Part shown: positions 7,929 to 15,673 of the stretch, piece by piece | Numbering within the stretch: the first letter of the stretch is position 1 | Layout of the letters: each line of letters starts with the position of its first letter | Source of the DNA: Calditrichota bacterium | GTDB lineage: Bacteria > Zhuqueibacterota > Zhuqueibacteria > Thermofontimicrobiales > Thermofontimicrobiaceae | Direction of reading: 5' to 3' | Length of the DNA: 35,148 bases | Assembly: GCA_013152715.1 (NCBI GenBank) | Contig: JAADFU010000096.1 | Location: 1 to 35,148, forward strand | Notes under the pieces: model-generated | What the model was told of the DNA's origin: nothing | Database searches by the model: none | Seen by the model: only the letters and a program-made list of their open reading frames with translations | Program-made: the position numbers and the translations under genes

Positions 7929-8948
7929 GTGGGGCTTGTGTTTGAACAAGAAATAGTCTCTGAGTTTCGCGAAAATCCGCTCACTGGTCTCTATGTGATT
8001 ATTTCACCGGAACGCAGTAATCGACCAATCGAAGAAGAAAGTTCAGACTTGGTTGTTGATTACGAATGTCCTTTTTGTCCGGGAAATGAATTTCAAACGC
8101 CGCCCGAAATAGAATCCATGCGCGCAAAAAATACTTTTCCCGATCAATCTGGTTGGTCGGTGCGTGTTGTTCCAAATAAATTTCCTGCTTTAATTGAAAC
8201 TTCTCGAGTTTTTGTGCGTCACAATTTTGTGTATAACTCCGTTCCCGGCGTCGGCGTGCATGAGGTGATCATCGAAACTCCTGATCATAATGCAAAACTA
8301 TTTACCTTGAAAATTAATGAATTGGCGCGTATTTTGATGGTAATCAGCAAACGAGTTAAAGATATCAAAAAAAATAATAAACTCCAATATGCTCTGATTT
8401 TTAAAAATGCTGGGAAAAAAGCAGGGGCTTCTTTATCTCATCCCCATACACAAATTATAGCCACACCGATTTTGCCTACAAAATTTGCACTTGAATTGCG
8501 TCGTTTGCAAAAATATTACAGAGAAAATAAACGTTGTCTATATTGCGATATCATTGCCAATGAACTGGAAGATTCTTCGCGGATTGTGCGAGAATCGGCT
8601 GAGTATGTCGCCTTCGAGCCATTCGCCTCGCGCTTTCCTTTTGAAACATGGCTGGTTTCGAAGCGGCATGTTTCCATGTTTGAGCAAGAAAATGATAGCC
8701 GAATTCATGATTTTGCTATTTTGTTAAAGGATGTTTTGAATCGAATTGATCGCGCAATTGGATTGGAAGCTTATAATTTTTTAATCCAAACAGCGCCTTT
8801 TCAGGGTGGGAATTCTCAATATTTTCACTGGCACGCGGAAATACTACCTGTCACGACGAATGTAGCTGGATTTGAACGGGGCACAGGATTTTATATTAAT
8901 GAGGTTCGCCCCGAAGATGCAGCCCGACGGCTAAGAGAAGTGGGCTGA
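7929..8948 (+). CDS. galT: Galactose-1-phosphate uridylyltransferase (GalT family, HIT superfamily)
   Basis: Leloir-pathway enzyme transferring UMP between UDP-glucose and galactose-1-phosphate through a uridylylated histidine. Visible features are the zinc-type Cys pair C47-PF-C50, a second pair in CLYCDI, the catalytic signature H171-P-H-T-Q with H173 as expected nucleophile, and the C-terminal motif QYFHWHAEILPV. At 339 residues the length fits. Some GalT-family members next to glycogen genes are ADP-glucose phosphorylase-like or use other NDP-sugars, so substrate specificity is not certain. The start is ambiguous: GTG at 7929 or GTG at 7938, neither with an ideal ribosome-binding site. 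It lies 56 bp upstream of glgA. Confidence 0.87.
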   Translation: MGLVFEQEIVSEFRENPLTGLYVIISPERSNRPIEEESSDLVVDYECPFCPGNEFQTPPEIESMRAKNTFPDQSGWSVRVVPNKFPALIETSRVFVRHNFVYNSVPGVGVHEVIIETPDHNAKLFTLKINELARILMVISKRVKDIKKNNKLQYALIFKNAGKKAGASLSHPHTQIIATPILPTKFALELRRLQKYYRENKRCLYCDIIANELEDSSRIVRESAEYVAFEPFASRFPFETWLVSKRHVSMFEQENDSRIHDFAILLKDVLNRIDRAIGLEAYNFLIQTAPFQGGNSQYFHWHAEILPVTTNVAGFERGTGFYINEVRPEDAARRLREVG

Positions 8949-8981
8949 TCGGGACAGTTGCGTTCGCCAATATTTGTTTTG

Positions 8982-8990
8982 TGATATAAT
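8982..8990 (+). promoter_or_regulatory. Extended -10 promoter candidate upstream of glgA
   Basis: TGATATAAT is a perfect TGn-extended -10 box, with no good -35 at 17 bp. Predicted transcription would begin near 8997, leaving only about 8 nt before the glgA ATG at 9005. That is unusually short, and the motif could also be fortuitous because glgA may be co-transcribed with galT. Confidence 0.35.
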
Positions 8991-9004
8991 AGGGATTGGA
9001 GATA

Positions 9005-10480
9005 ATGGAAAACCAATTAAGAGTCTTGTATGTTTCTTCTGAAGTGACGCCATTTGCAAAGACCGGTGGTCTCGGCGACGTTTCAAGCTCGCTTCCAAAA
9101 TATCTTAAAGATGCGGGACACGACATCCGAATTTTCATGCCTAAATACAAATTTATTAATGACAGAAAATATGTCTTGCGCGATGTGATACGGTTGCGGG
9201 ATATTGAAGTTCCCATGGGAAATAAGGTTCTTTTAACCAGCGTGAAATCTGCATTTTTGCCGAACAGCAAAGTTCAGGTCTATTTTGTCCATCATGACGA
9301 TTATTTTCAGCGCGAAGGTTTGTACCTGGATCCAAAAACAAACCTGGACTATTCTGACAATGCGGAGCGCTTTGCATTTTTCAGTCGAAGCGCCCTGGAA
9401 ATTTTGAAAACGCTCCACTGGCAGCCTGATATTATCCACTGCAATGATTGGCAAACTGCCTTAATTCCGTATTTTTTGAAAACAACGTATGCCGGGGACC
9501 CCTTCTTTGAGCACACGCGCGCGTTATTGACGATTCATAATGTTGCATTTCAAGGTATTTTTGAAAAAGATATTTTGCCTTTCATTGGGATTTCCCAAGA
9601 TGAATTTTCTAAAAATAACCCACTTGAATTATGGAACAAAGTAAACTATCTCAAGGGCGGAATTTTGACGGCTGATTTATTAAATACGGTTAGCAAGACA
9701 TACGCCAAAGAGATTCAACAATCTAAAGAGTATGGATTCGGTTTGGAGGAATATCTTCGAAAACGAAAAAAGGACCTTGCAGGGATTGTCAACGGAGCAG
9801 ATTACGGTAACTGGAATCCGGAAACTGATAAATTGATTCCGCACAATTATTCCGCTTCTGATCTTTCAGGGAAGCTTTTGGATAAGAAAGCATTGTTGGA
9901 AAGCGTTGGGCTTCCCTTTGAGGCAGATGTGCCGGTGGTCGGCATGATTTCGCGAATCACCGAGCAAAAAGGATTTGATTTGATTTGTGACGCGCTCAGG
10001 GAGTTGATGAAATTTGATTTGAAGCTTGTAGTGCTTGGCGTCGGAGAAGCAAAATATCAACGCATTTTGGAACAAGCAGCCGGAAAATATGCAAATAAAT
10101 TATCAGTTCAGTTGAAATTTGATAATCGGCTATCGCATCTGATTGAGGCTGGCGCGGATTTTTTTCTGATGCCTTCCAAATTTGAACCTTGCGGCTTAAA
10201 TCAGATCTATAGCTTAAAATATGGCACGATTCCCATTGTCCGCGCGACCGGAGGACTGGCAGATACCATAAAGGATTTTTCAGATGAGACCAAGAGAGGA
10301 TATGGCTTTGTTTTTCAAGAATATTCATCAGCGGCCCTGTTGGCGACGTTGAAGCGAGCATTAAATCATTATAAAAATCAAGCTACGTGGAAAAAATTGA
10401 TCCAGCGGGCAATGAAACAGGATTTTTCATGGGAAAAGGTCGTTCCTTTTTATGTGGATTTATATCAAAAGCTCATGTGA
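9005..10480 (+). CDS. glgA: Glycogen synthase (GT5, ADP-glucose type)
   Basis: Elongates alpha-1,4-glucan from ADP-glucose (some bacteria use UDP-glucose). The GT5 hallmark K19-TGGLGDV is seen at the N-terminus, with the starch-synthase catalytic domain to about residue 235. The GT1-type C-terminal domain carries the E-x7-E-like donor-binding segment SKFEPCGLNQIYSLKYGT (Glu394) and RATGGLADT. At 491 residues it is normal in length. The ATG at 9005 is preferred over a TTG three codons earlier; GGAG (8998-9001) and AGGG (8991-8994) lie just upstream. The neighbour galT suggests a shared sugar-nucleotide and storage role. Confidence 0.95.
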   Translation: MENQLRVLYVSSEVTPFAKTGGLGDVSSSLPKYLKDAGHDIRIFMPKYKFINDRKYVLRDVIRLRDIEVPMGNKVLLTSVKSAFLPNSKVQVYFVHHDDYFQREGLYLDPKTNLDYSDNAERFAFFSRSALEILKTLHWQPDIIHCNDWQTALIPYFLKTTYAGDPFFEHTRALLTIHNVAFQGIFEKDILPFIGISQDEFSKNNPLELWNKVNYLKGGILTADLLNTVSKTYAKEIQQSKEYGFGLEEYLRKRKKDLAGIVNGADYGNWNPETDKLIPHNYSASDLSGKLLDKKALLESVGLPFEADVPVVGMISRITEQKGFDLICDALRELMKFDLKLVVLGVGEAKYQRILEQAAGKYANKLSVQLKFDNRLSHLIEAGADFFLMPSKFEPCGLNQIYSLKYGTIPIVRATGGLADTIKDFSDETKRGYGFVFQEYSSAALLATLKRALNHYKNQATWKKLIQRAMKQDFSWEKVVPFYVDLYQKLM

Positions 10481-10495
10481 AATGGAGTTATCCCG

Positions 10496-10648
10496 TTAAT
10501 CTTTCAATTTATTGCGATTGGCGAGCGCTGTGTTGCCGCTAACTTCATAAAAAACATTGTTTATCGTGTCCCACGCTAATACATTGTTTCGCACAAGTAC
10601 ATTCCCCGCCCTTTCTTTCAGGATGATTTTGTTCCTAATTTCTTTATT
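10496..10648 (-). pseudogene. Possible decayed coding fragment, Asn-rich repeat-like (minus strand)
   Basis: The 283-bp gap after glgA has no + strand gene before 10764. On the minus strand a 50-codon stretch is open, ends in TAA at 10496-10498 and reads as a repetitive Val/Asn-rich sequence (for example GNVLVRNNVLAWDTINNVFY). Asn-ladder patterns like this occur in right-handed parallel beta-helix proteins. There is no good start codon or ribosome-binding site, and an in-frame stop lies just upstream (10649-10651). It is best read as the 3' remnant of a lost gene, or as chance. Confidence 0.25.
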
Positions 10649-10763
10649 TTAAGCGTTGAGAAGATGAAGTTTTCTTAACAAGTTAGTGGCATTGAATTTG
10701 CTGTGCACTATGCCATTACTGAAGGGTGAAGTGTGTCTCATAAAAAATATTTGGTGAAATTTC

Positions 10764-11483
10764 ATGCAAGGAATTGACATTGCTTTCAATTATGTCGGCG
10801 CGCGACAGAACATTGCCCTGCTTCAACTCAAGGGATTTTTGGATACCACGACGTCCACGGAAGTATCAAATCGTTTGAGAAACTTGCTTAATGATGGTGT
10901 GTATCATCTCGTTGTCGATATGAGCAGAGTAAACTACGTCAGCAGCGCGGGCTGGGGCGTTTTTGTCGGCGAAATCCGAAATATTCGGGAAAACGGCGGT
11001 GATTTGAAAGTCGTACAAATGACGCCGGAAGTTTATGACGTGTTTGAAATGTTAGAGTTTCATCGCATTTTAGATTACTACGACACGATAGAAGAATCCT
11101 TGAATGATTTTGATATAAGTATGGGAAATAATATTACGCAAGGAAAACAATGGAGCAAAAATACGCCGACGAAAAAAGTCGATGAAATTGAAATCGCTCT
11201 GCCGCGAGAAATTGCTACTAAAGACGGAGCCAAAGAACGCCGCGCCCGCTCCAGATTCAAATTTACAAAACCTAAAGTAGATGAAGCAATGCTACCGTTG
11301 GTCGAAAAAATCAAATTGATCGTAATTGAGGATCCTGACGGAGGGGTGTGGCAGGTGAGGAAAAAACTAAATGTGAAGCGATTTGGATTTGAGAAAGTCA
11401 GCATTTTTAAAATATATGATATTCTGAAAAAATATAGTTTGGATACAAAAGAAAAACGTTATCGTTTCTATCGTTCGCGTTGA
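10764..11483 (+). CDS. STAS-domain (anti-sigma factor antagonist-like) protein with unrecognised C-terminal domain
   Basis: Residues 1 to about 118 form a STAS domain: a beta-alpha start, LKGFLDTTTSTEVSNRL, then YVSSAGWGVFVGEI. Aligning SSAG with the DSSG motif of SpoIIAA places the phosphorylatable serine at Ser61. STAS proteins of this type act in partner-switching with a serine kinase and a phosphatase. A charged linker (about 120-165) leads to a basic domain of about 75 residues ending VWQVRKKLNVKRFGFEKVSI and IYDILKKYSLDTKEKRYRFY. That part looks like a small winged-helix or other nucleic-acid-binding fold, but I do not recognise the family. It sits directly before the polysaccharide export genes, so a role in controlling them is likely by position. 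No kinase or phosphatase partner is visible here. Confidence 0.75.
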   Translation: MQGIDIAFNYVGARQNIALLQLKGFLDTTTSTEVSNRLRNLLNDGVYHLVVDMSRVNYVSSAGWGVFVGEIRNIRENGGDLKVVQMTPEVYDVFEMLEFHRILDYYDTIEESLNDFDISMGNNITQGKQWSKNTPTKKVDEIEIALPREIATKDGAKERRARSRFKFTKPKVDEAMLPLVEKIKLIVIEDPDGGVWQVRKKLNVKRFGFEKVSIFKIYDILKKYSLDTKEKRYRFYRSR

Positions 11484-11535
11484 AAAAAAATAAATTTTAT
11501 GATTTTTTGCTTCTGCAAAAAAATAGCGTTGGCGT

Positions 11536-11541
11536 TATAAT
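11536..11541 (+). promoter_or_regulatory. -10 box of the probable exopolysaccharide operon promoter
   Basis: A perfect TATAAT lies in the 85-bp gap before the Wza-like gene, with only weak -35 matches upstream. Transcription would begin near 11548, followed by GAGGGA at 11556-11560 and the ATG at 11569, a well-spaced arrangement. An AT-rich hairpin (TTTTTTGC/GCAAAAAA, 11503-11522) just upstream could end the preceding STAS transcript, but it is not a classical terminator. Confidence 0.45.
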
Positions 11542-11568
11542 CATAAAGCAAAATGAGGGATGCAAATC

Positions 11569-12261
11569 ATGAAGGATCATTTGAAACGTGGCTTTGGGTT
11601 TGAATTTGCTCTGATCGTAATCATTGGCTTGACGCTTTTCAAACCTTCTTTTCCGCAAGGGAAAAATTATGTTGCAAAAAACGAATTTTACCCGGGCGAC
11701 GCATTATCTATTAATTTTATAGATGTTTACAAGCAAAAGGACAGAGGGGTGATTAATATCAGCGGCGAATATGCGATCGATAGCCGGGGTTATATTTTGT
11801 TGCCTTTGGTCGGAGCGCTTAAGGTTGTCGGCTATAATCGCTACACATTGGCGGAAAAGCTGGTCGAGGTCTATAAGTCGTATTTTACCGAGCCCTATAT
11901 TTCCATTACGCCATTAATTCGTATCACGATCAGTGGCCCATTTTATAAGCCTGGCGCTTACCGGGTGAATCCGCAGGCCTCTTTGTGGGATGTGCTCGAA
12001 AAAGCAGGCGGGCCTCAAGGGAATTGTGATTTGAATAGCATCAGCGTGGTTCGCAATGACGAAGTTGTAATTGAAAATTTGTTAGCAGGATTTGAAAAAG
12101 GGTATTCGCTGGAGGATATCGGTGTGCAGTCCGGTGATCAAATTGTTGCGAAACCAAAACGTCATTTCGGCCTCCGAGAAATTTTTGATTATCTCAGATT
12201 CGGAATGAGTATTGCTTCATTGTATTTCTTGGTTCTTCGTTGGCAAAATTACAAAAAATAG
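11569..12261 (+). CDS. Polysaccharide export protein, Wza/SLBB family
   Basis: Predicted export-channel or periplasmic gating protein for capsule or exopolysaccharide. An N-terminal hydrophobic segment (ALIVIIGLTLF) acts as signal or anchor. The poly-export domain follows (YPGDALSINF to about residue 110, including DSRGYILLPLVGAL), then an SLBB-type beta-grasp domain (TISGPFYKPGAYRVNPQASL, ending GDQIVAKPKRH). The C-terminus has a hydrophobic helix (FGMSIASLYFLVLRW). No lipobox cysteine is present, unlike classical Wza. At 230 residues it is shorter than E. coli Wza (about 380), with a single SLBB unit. An ATG three codons upstream (11560) overlaps the GAGGGA ribosome-binding site, so 11569 is the better start. 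The Wzc-like gene follows 49 bp later. Confidence 0.88.
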   Translation: MKDHLKRGFGFEFALIVIIGLTLFKPSFPQGKNYVAKNEFYPGDALSINFIDVYKQKDRGVINISGEYAIDSRGYILLPLVGALKVVGYNRYTLAEKLVEVYKSYFTEPYISITPLIRITISGPFYKPGAYRVNPQASLWDVLEKAGGPQGNCDLNSISVVRNDEVVIENLLAGFEKGYSLEDIGVQSGDQIVAKPKRHFGLREIFDYLRFGMSIASLYFLVLRWQNYKK

Positions 12262-12310
12262 AAACCGGCAAGGTCGAAGTATTGTTTATTTTGAGGGGAG
12301 TCGAGCAAAT

Positions 12311-12580
12311 ATGGACTCGAATAATTTTGAAAAAGAGATTTACTTTGAAAATGAGTTAGGCGACGAGAGCTTTAATATTGATTTCAAGCGTTATTTAATG
12401 GTATTGTGGAAGCGGAAGTGGTTGATTCTCATTATCACGCTTATGATCACTGTTCCATGGGCATATTATCTGAAAAAGCAGCCTCCGGTTTATGAAGCAA
12501 CTTGTCGCATACGATTCCGCAATTTAGCGAGTGGCGGGGAGTATGTTATGTCATTGACGACAGCCGTATCATCGAGTTGA
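12311..12580 (+). CDS. N-terminal fragment of Wzc-like chain-length determinant (frameshifted)
   Basis: This frame encodes the start of the Wzc-type protein: an acidic N-terminus (MDSNNFEKEIYFENELGDE), then the Wzz signature FKRYLMVLWKRKWLI, a first membrane segment (about residues 32-50) and the first periplasmic residues (YEATCRIRFRNLASGGE). It then runs into a short non-homologous tail and a stop at 12578-12580. The continuation of the same protein is in the -1 frame from about 12538. The switch coincides with GGGG at 12536-12539, so a missing base there explains the break. The ATG at 12311 has GAGGGG 12 nt upstream; the frame is also open upstream of it, inside the export gene, but that part is not coding. 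Confidence 0.7.
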   Translation: MDSNNFEKEIYFENELGDESFNIDFKRYLMVLWKRKWLILIITLMITVPWAYYLKKQPPVYEATCRIRFRNLASGGEYVMSLTTAVSSS

Positions 12581-14646
12581 CCAGTCGATCTTTTGCCGGG
12601 CGCGTTGTTGCGCAATTAGGACTGACGCTGAGCATGGACGACCCACTGTCGGTAAATCGAGTGGAAGTATTTCAGGAATTTCAGACAACCAACACTCCTG
12701 TGAGCGGGAAATATGTCTTGCGCTGGAAAGACGATGGGACTTATACCATATATAGAATTGTGCATGAATCTGAGAATGCTATTGATCAGGGCAGATTAGA
12801 AGACGTTATCGGTAAATTGCATGAGACGCAAAATGGTTTTTCCTTTGCATTGCATTCTAACGTCCGTAATTTGCCAAAAGAAATATTTTTTTCCATTCGT
12901 AGTATGCGCAGCGCCGTCAAGGCATTCCAGGCGAATACCGCGGTGCGACGTACTGGCGGTGGCGGCATTTTAATGCTCACGATGACAGATCCAAATCCGG
13001 CAATGGTGGCAAAAAAAGTAAACCGCCTGGCTGCTCTTTTTGTCAATGAGAGCAAGCTGCTTAAAAAAAATGCCATAGAAAATTATAAAAAGACAATTGA
13101 CGAACAACTTCAGTATAGCGAGCAAGAGCTTGCCAAAACTGATCAGAGATTGAAAGAGTTCAAGAGTCGACATAAAGTTAGCTTAAACTCAGAAACCCAG
13201 GAATCGGTCAGAGATCTGGCTCTGGTGGAGGGCGAATTGTCGGGGAGCGTAAAAAGCCGCGACGACTTAAAAGAGCTTCTCGCGAAAATTGATAGTTATT
13301 CCGGAGCAAATCCGGATGAGGATTTGAAATATGTCTATCAGCAAATTACGGAGCTTCCCACGTTTGCAAATAATCCGAAGATGGGAATGTTACGCAATCA
13401 ATTGACTGATTTGGTGCAAAGTTACAATCAAGTAGTCACCAGATTTTCTGCCGAGCATGAAGATGCAAAAAAATTAGCGGCGCAGATTCGCGAAGTCCGG
13501 AGTGCGGTGCGCGTGGAATCTTTAAATCAGTTACAAGATTTGAACAAGAAAATTTCTGAGTTGCAGACGGAAAAAGGGACGCTGGACTACAAATTGAAAC
13601 GTTTGCCGGAAGAAGAATACCAACTAACTGAATTGCAACGCGAGTTGAAAGCCAAAGAAGATATTCATGCGCAATTGCTTACAAAATCACAATTAGCGCA
13701 ACTGACGAACGCAGTTGAGACGGAGTACGTTGATATTTTGGATCCGGCGATTACCCCCGACGAACCGATGGTCCGCGACAAGAAAAAAAAGGCGGTCATG
13801 GGCGGTGCTTTCGCCTTGATGTTGGGGCTCGGCGTTGCGCTGGCGCTGGAGTTTTTCGACAAGGCGATCAAAACAGTGGAGGATGTGAAACGATATTTAA
13901 AATTGCAAGTTTTAGGAACGATTCCTAACATTGACTTTGACGAGATTCATGATTATCAGGATTCGGAAAAAATAAAACAGATAGACCAACAGTTGGTCAC
14001 TTATGACTATTCTCCGACGCCGATAGGCGAGGCGTATCGGTCGTTGCGGACGAATTTGGTGTATTCGAAAAATACCGGCCGGGTGCAAAGTTTGGTGCTT
14101 ACCAGCGCCGCACCGGGTGACGGAAAATCGTTTACCTCTGCAAATATTGCCATTTCCATGGCGCAGCACAAGAGCAACACTCTGCTCATTGACGCTGATC
14201 TGCGACGGGGCGTGTTGCACAACACGTTTGGCGTGCCCAAAGAGCCCGGACTGACGAACTTTTTGACGGGAATGGTCGGCTTTCAGCATATTGTCAATGA
14301 GACTCTTATTCCCAACCTTTCTCTCATTAGCTGCGGCTCTTTGCTGCCAAATCCGTCTGAGTTGTTAGGGTCGCATCAAATGCAGCGATTTTTGGATGAG
14401 GCAAGACGAAAATATGATATGATCATTTTTGATAGTCCGCCGCTTAACGCCGCGACAGACGCCATTGTTCTGGGAACTCAAGTTGACGCCTTAGTGCTTG
14501 TCGTTCGTTCGGGCGTCACGGATAGAGATGTTGCTCGGCAAAAACTTGAGTTATTTAAAAATGTCCCGGTGAGAATTTTAGGCGTAGTGTTAAACGGGAC
14601 GTCGGCGGATTTTGGTCACGAAGGATATAGTTATTATCATTATTAA
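12502..14646 (+). CDS. Wzc-like polysaccharide tyrosine autokinase (main part, 5' frameshift)
   Basis: Inner-membrane co-polymerase and BY-kinase controlling polysaccharide chain length and export. True homology begins around 12541 (IDDSRIIELTSRSFAGRVV). A long periplasmic coiled-coil domain follows, then a GNVR-like segment (EEYQLTELQRELKAKEDIHA) and a second membrane helix (GGAFALMLGLGVALALEF). The cytoplasmic kinase has Walker A APGDGKS (14110-14130), Walker A' LLIDADLRR (from 14182) and Walker B IIFDSPP (14422-14439). The C-terminal tyrosine cluster YSYYHY (14626-14643) is the usual autophosphorylation tail. Together with the fragment at 12311 it makes a normal Wzc of about 778 residues. 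The apparent TTG start at 12502 is only the edge of the open frame and is unlikely to be used. Confidence 0.9.
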   Translation: MSHTIPQFSEWRGVCYVIDDSRIIELTSRSFAGRVVAQLGLTLSMDDPLSVNRVEVFQEFQTTNTPVSGKYVLRWKDDGTYTIYRIVHESENAIDQGRLEDVIGKLHETQNGFSFALHSNVRNLPKEIFFSIRSMRSAVKAFQANTAVRRTGGGGILMLTMTDPNPAMVAKKVNRLAALFVNESKLLKKNAIENYKKTIDEQLQYSEQELAKTDQRLKEFKSRHKVSLNSETQESVRDLALVEGELSGSVKSRDDLKELLAKIDSYSGANPDEDLKYVYQQITELPTFANNPKMGMLRNQLTDLVQSYNQVVTRFSAEHEDAKKLAAQIREVRSAVRVESLNQLQDLNKKISELQTEKGTLDYKLKRLPEEEYQLTELQRELKAKEDIHAQLLTKSQLAQLTNAVETEYVDILDPAITPDEPMVRDKKKKAVMGGAFALMLGLGVALALEFFDKAIKTVEDVKRYLKLQVLGTIPNIDFDEIHDYQDSEKIKQIDQQLVTYDYSPTPIGEAYRSLRTNLVYSKNTGRVQSLVLTSAAPGDGKSFTSANIAISMAQHKSNTLLIDADLRRGVLHNTFGVPKEPGLTNFLTGMVGFQHIVNETLIPNLSLISCGSLLPNPSELLGSHQMQRFLDEARRKYDMIIFDSPPLNAATDAIVLGTQVDALVLVVRSGVTDRDVARQKLELFKNVPVRILGVVLNGTSADFGHEGYSYYHY

Positions 14647-14658
14647 GAGAGGGTGTAT

Positions 14659-15609
14659 ATGCATTATTTGGTTACCGGCGGCGCTGGTTTTATCGGTTCG
14701 CATCTGATAGAAAGGCTGCTCAGAGATGGGGGGCAAATTACGTGTCTCGATAATTTTAATGATTATTACGATCCGCGCATAAAAGAGAAAAATATTGCTG
14801 CGGTTTTTGATCACCCAAAATTTGATCTGGTGCGCGGGAATATTCTGGATGAAAATTTACTGAAAAAATTATTCGATGACAATGATTTCGACGTCATTGT
14901 CCATCTGGCGGCCCGAGCTGGCGTCAGACCTTCTGTGCAGCAACCAAAGTTGTATCAGGAGGTCAATGTCAGAGGCACATTGAATTTGCTGGACATGGCC
15001 AGGCAGCATCAGATTGAAAAATTCGTGATGGCGTCGTCTTCTTCTGTTTACGGAAATAACAAAAAGGTACCTTTTTCCGAGAGTGACAATGTGGACAATC
15101 CGATTTCTCCCTACGCCGCGACCAAAAAAGCAAGTGAACTGTTAGCGTTTACTTATTCGGCATTGTATGGAATGTCGGTCACCTGTCTGCGGTTTTTTAC
15201 CGTTTATGGCCCACGGCAGAGGCCTGATATGGCGATACATAAATTTACGCGATTAATCGCGCACAATCAAGAAATACCCGTCTATGGAGATGGCAAAGTT
15301 AAACGCGATTTTACCTATATCACTGACATCATTGATGGCGTCGTTCGGTCCATTGAACATTGCCAAGGCTATCAAATCTACAATTTGGGCGAGTCGAGAG
15401 TTGTCGAATTGATGGAATTGATTCATTTGCTTGAAAAAGAAGTGGGCAAAACGGCGCGCATTAAATGGCTACCACCGCAACCGGGAGATGTGAAGATAAC
15501 TTATGCAGATATTTCAAAAGCGGCTCAGGATCTAAACTATCGTCCGAAGGTTCCCGTTGAACAGGGAATTCGTCAATTTATTCAGTGGTTCAAGCAAAAT
15601 CAGGACTAA
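14659..15609 (+). CDS. UDP-glucuronate 4-epimerase (extended SDR)
   Basis: Interconverts UDP-glucuronate and UDP-galacturonate. An extended SDR of 316 residues: NAD-binding G7-GAG-FIG at the N-terminus and catalytic Y152-AATK156. The signatures DNFNDYYDPRIKEKN and HLAARAGVRPSVQQP are characteristic of the GlcA-epimerase (GAE/LpsL-type) subgroup rather than of GalE. The ATG at 14659 follows AGAGAGGG by about 5 nt; a GTG two codons earlier overlaps that site and is less likely. It follows the Wzc-like gene by 12 bp and supplies a uronic-acid donor for the polysaccharide. Specificity within this SDR group is inferred from motifs. Confidence 0.85.
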   Translation: MHYLVTGGAGFIGSHLIERLLRDGGQITCLDNFNDYYDPRIKEKNIAAVFDHPKFDLVRGNILDENLLKKLFDDNDFDVIVHLAARAGVRPSVQQPKLYQEVNVRGTLNLLDMARQHQIEKFVMASSSSVYGNNKKVPFSESDNVDNPISPYAATKKASELLAFTYSALYGMSVTCLRFFTVYGPRQRPDMAIHKFTRLIAHNQEIPVYGDGKVKRDFTYITDIIDGVVRSIEHCQGYQIYNLGESRVVELMELIHLLEKEVGKTARIKWLPPQPGDVKITYADISKAAQDLNYRPKVPVEQGIRQFIQWFKQNQD

Positions 15610-15673
15610 TAATTTGTACGGGAGCAAGCGTGGGAATGCAGCTAACGGCCGGCATCATGAGATGAGGGGTTAG

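Noticed and set aside
10687-10717. Short inverted repeat TGGCAT/ATGCCA upstream of the STAS gene as an operator
   Set aside because: Only six base pairs with a long spacer; expected by chance in a region of this length.
12530-12545. Programmed -1 frameshift in the Wzc-like gene
   Set aside because: There is no X-XXY-YYZ slippery heptamer in the proper frame; slipping back at GGG would pair with CGG. An indel in the G run is the simpler explanation.
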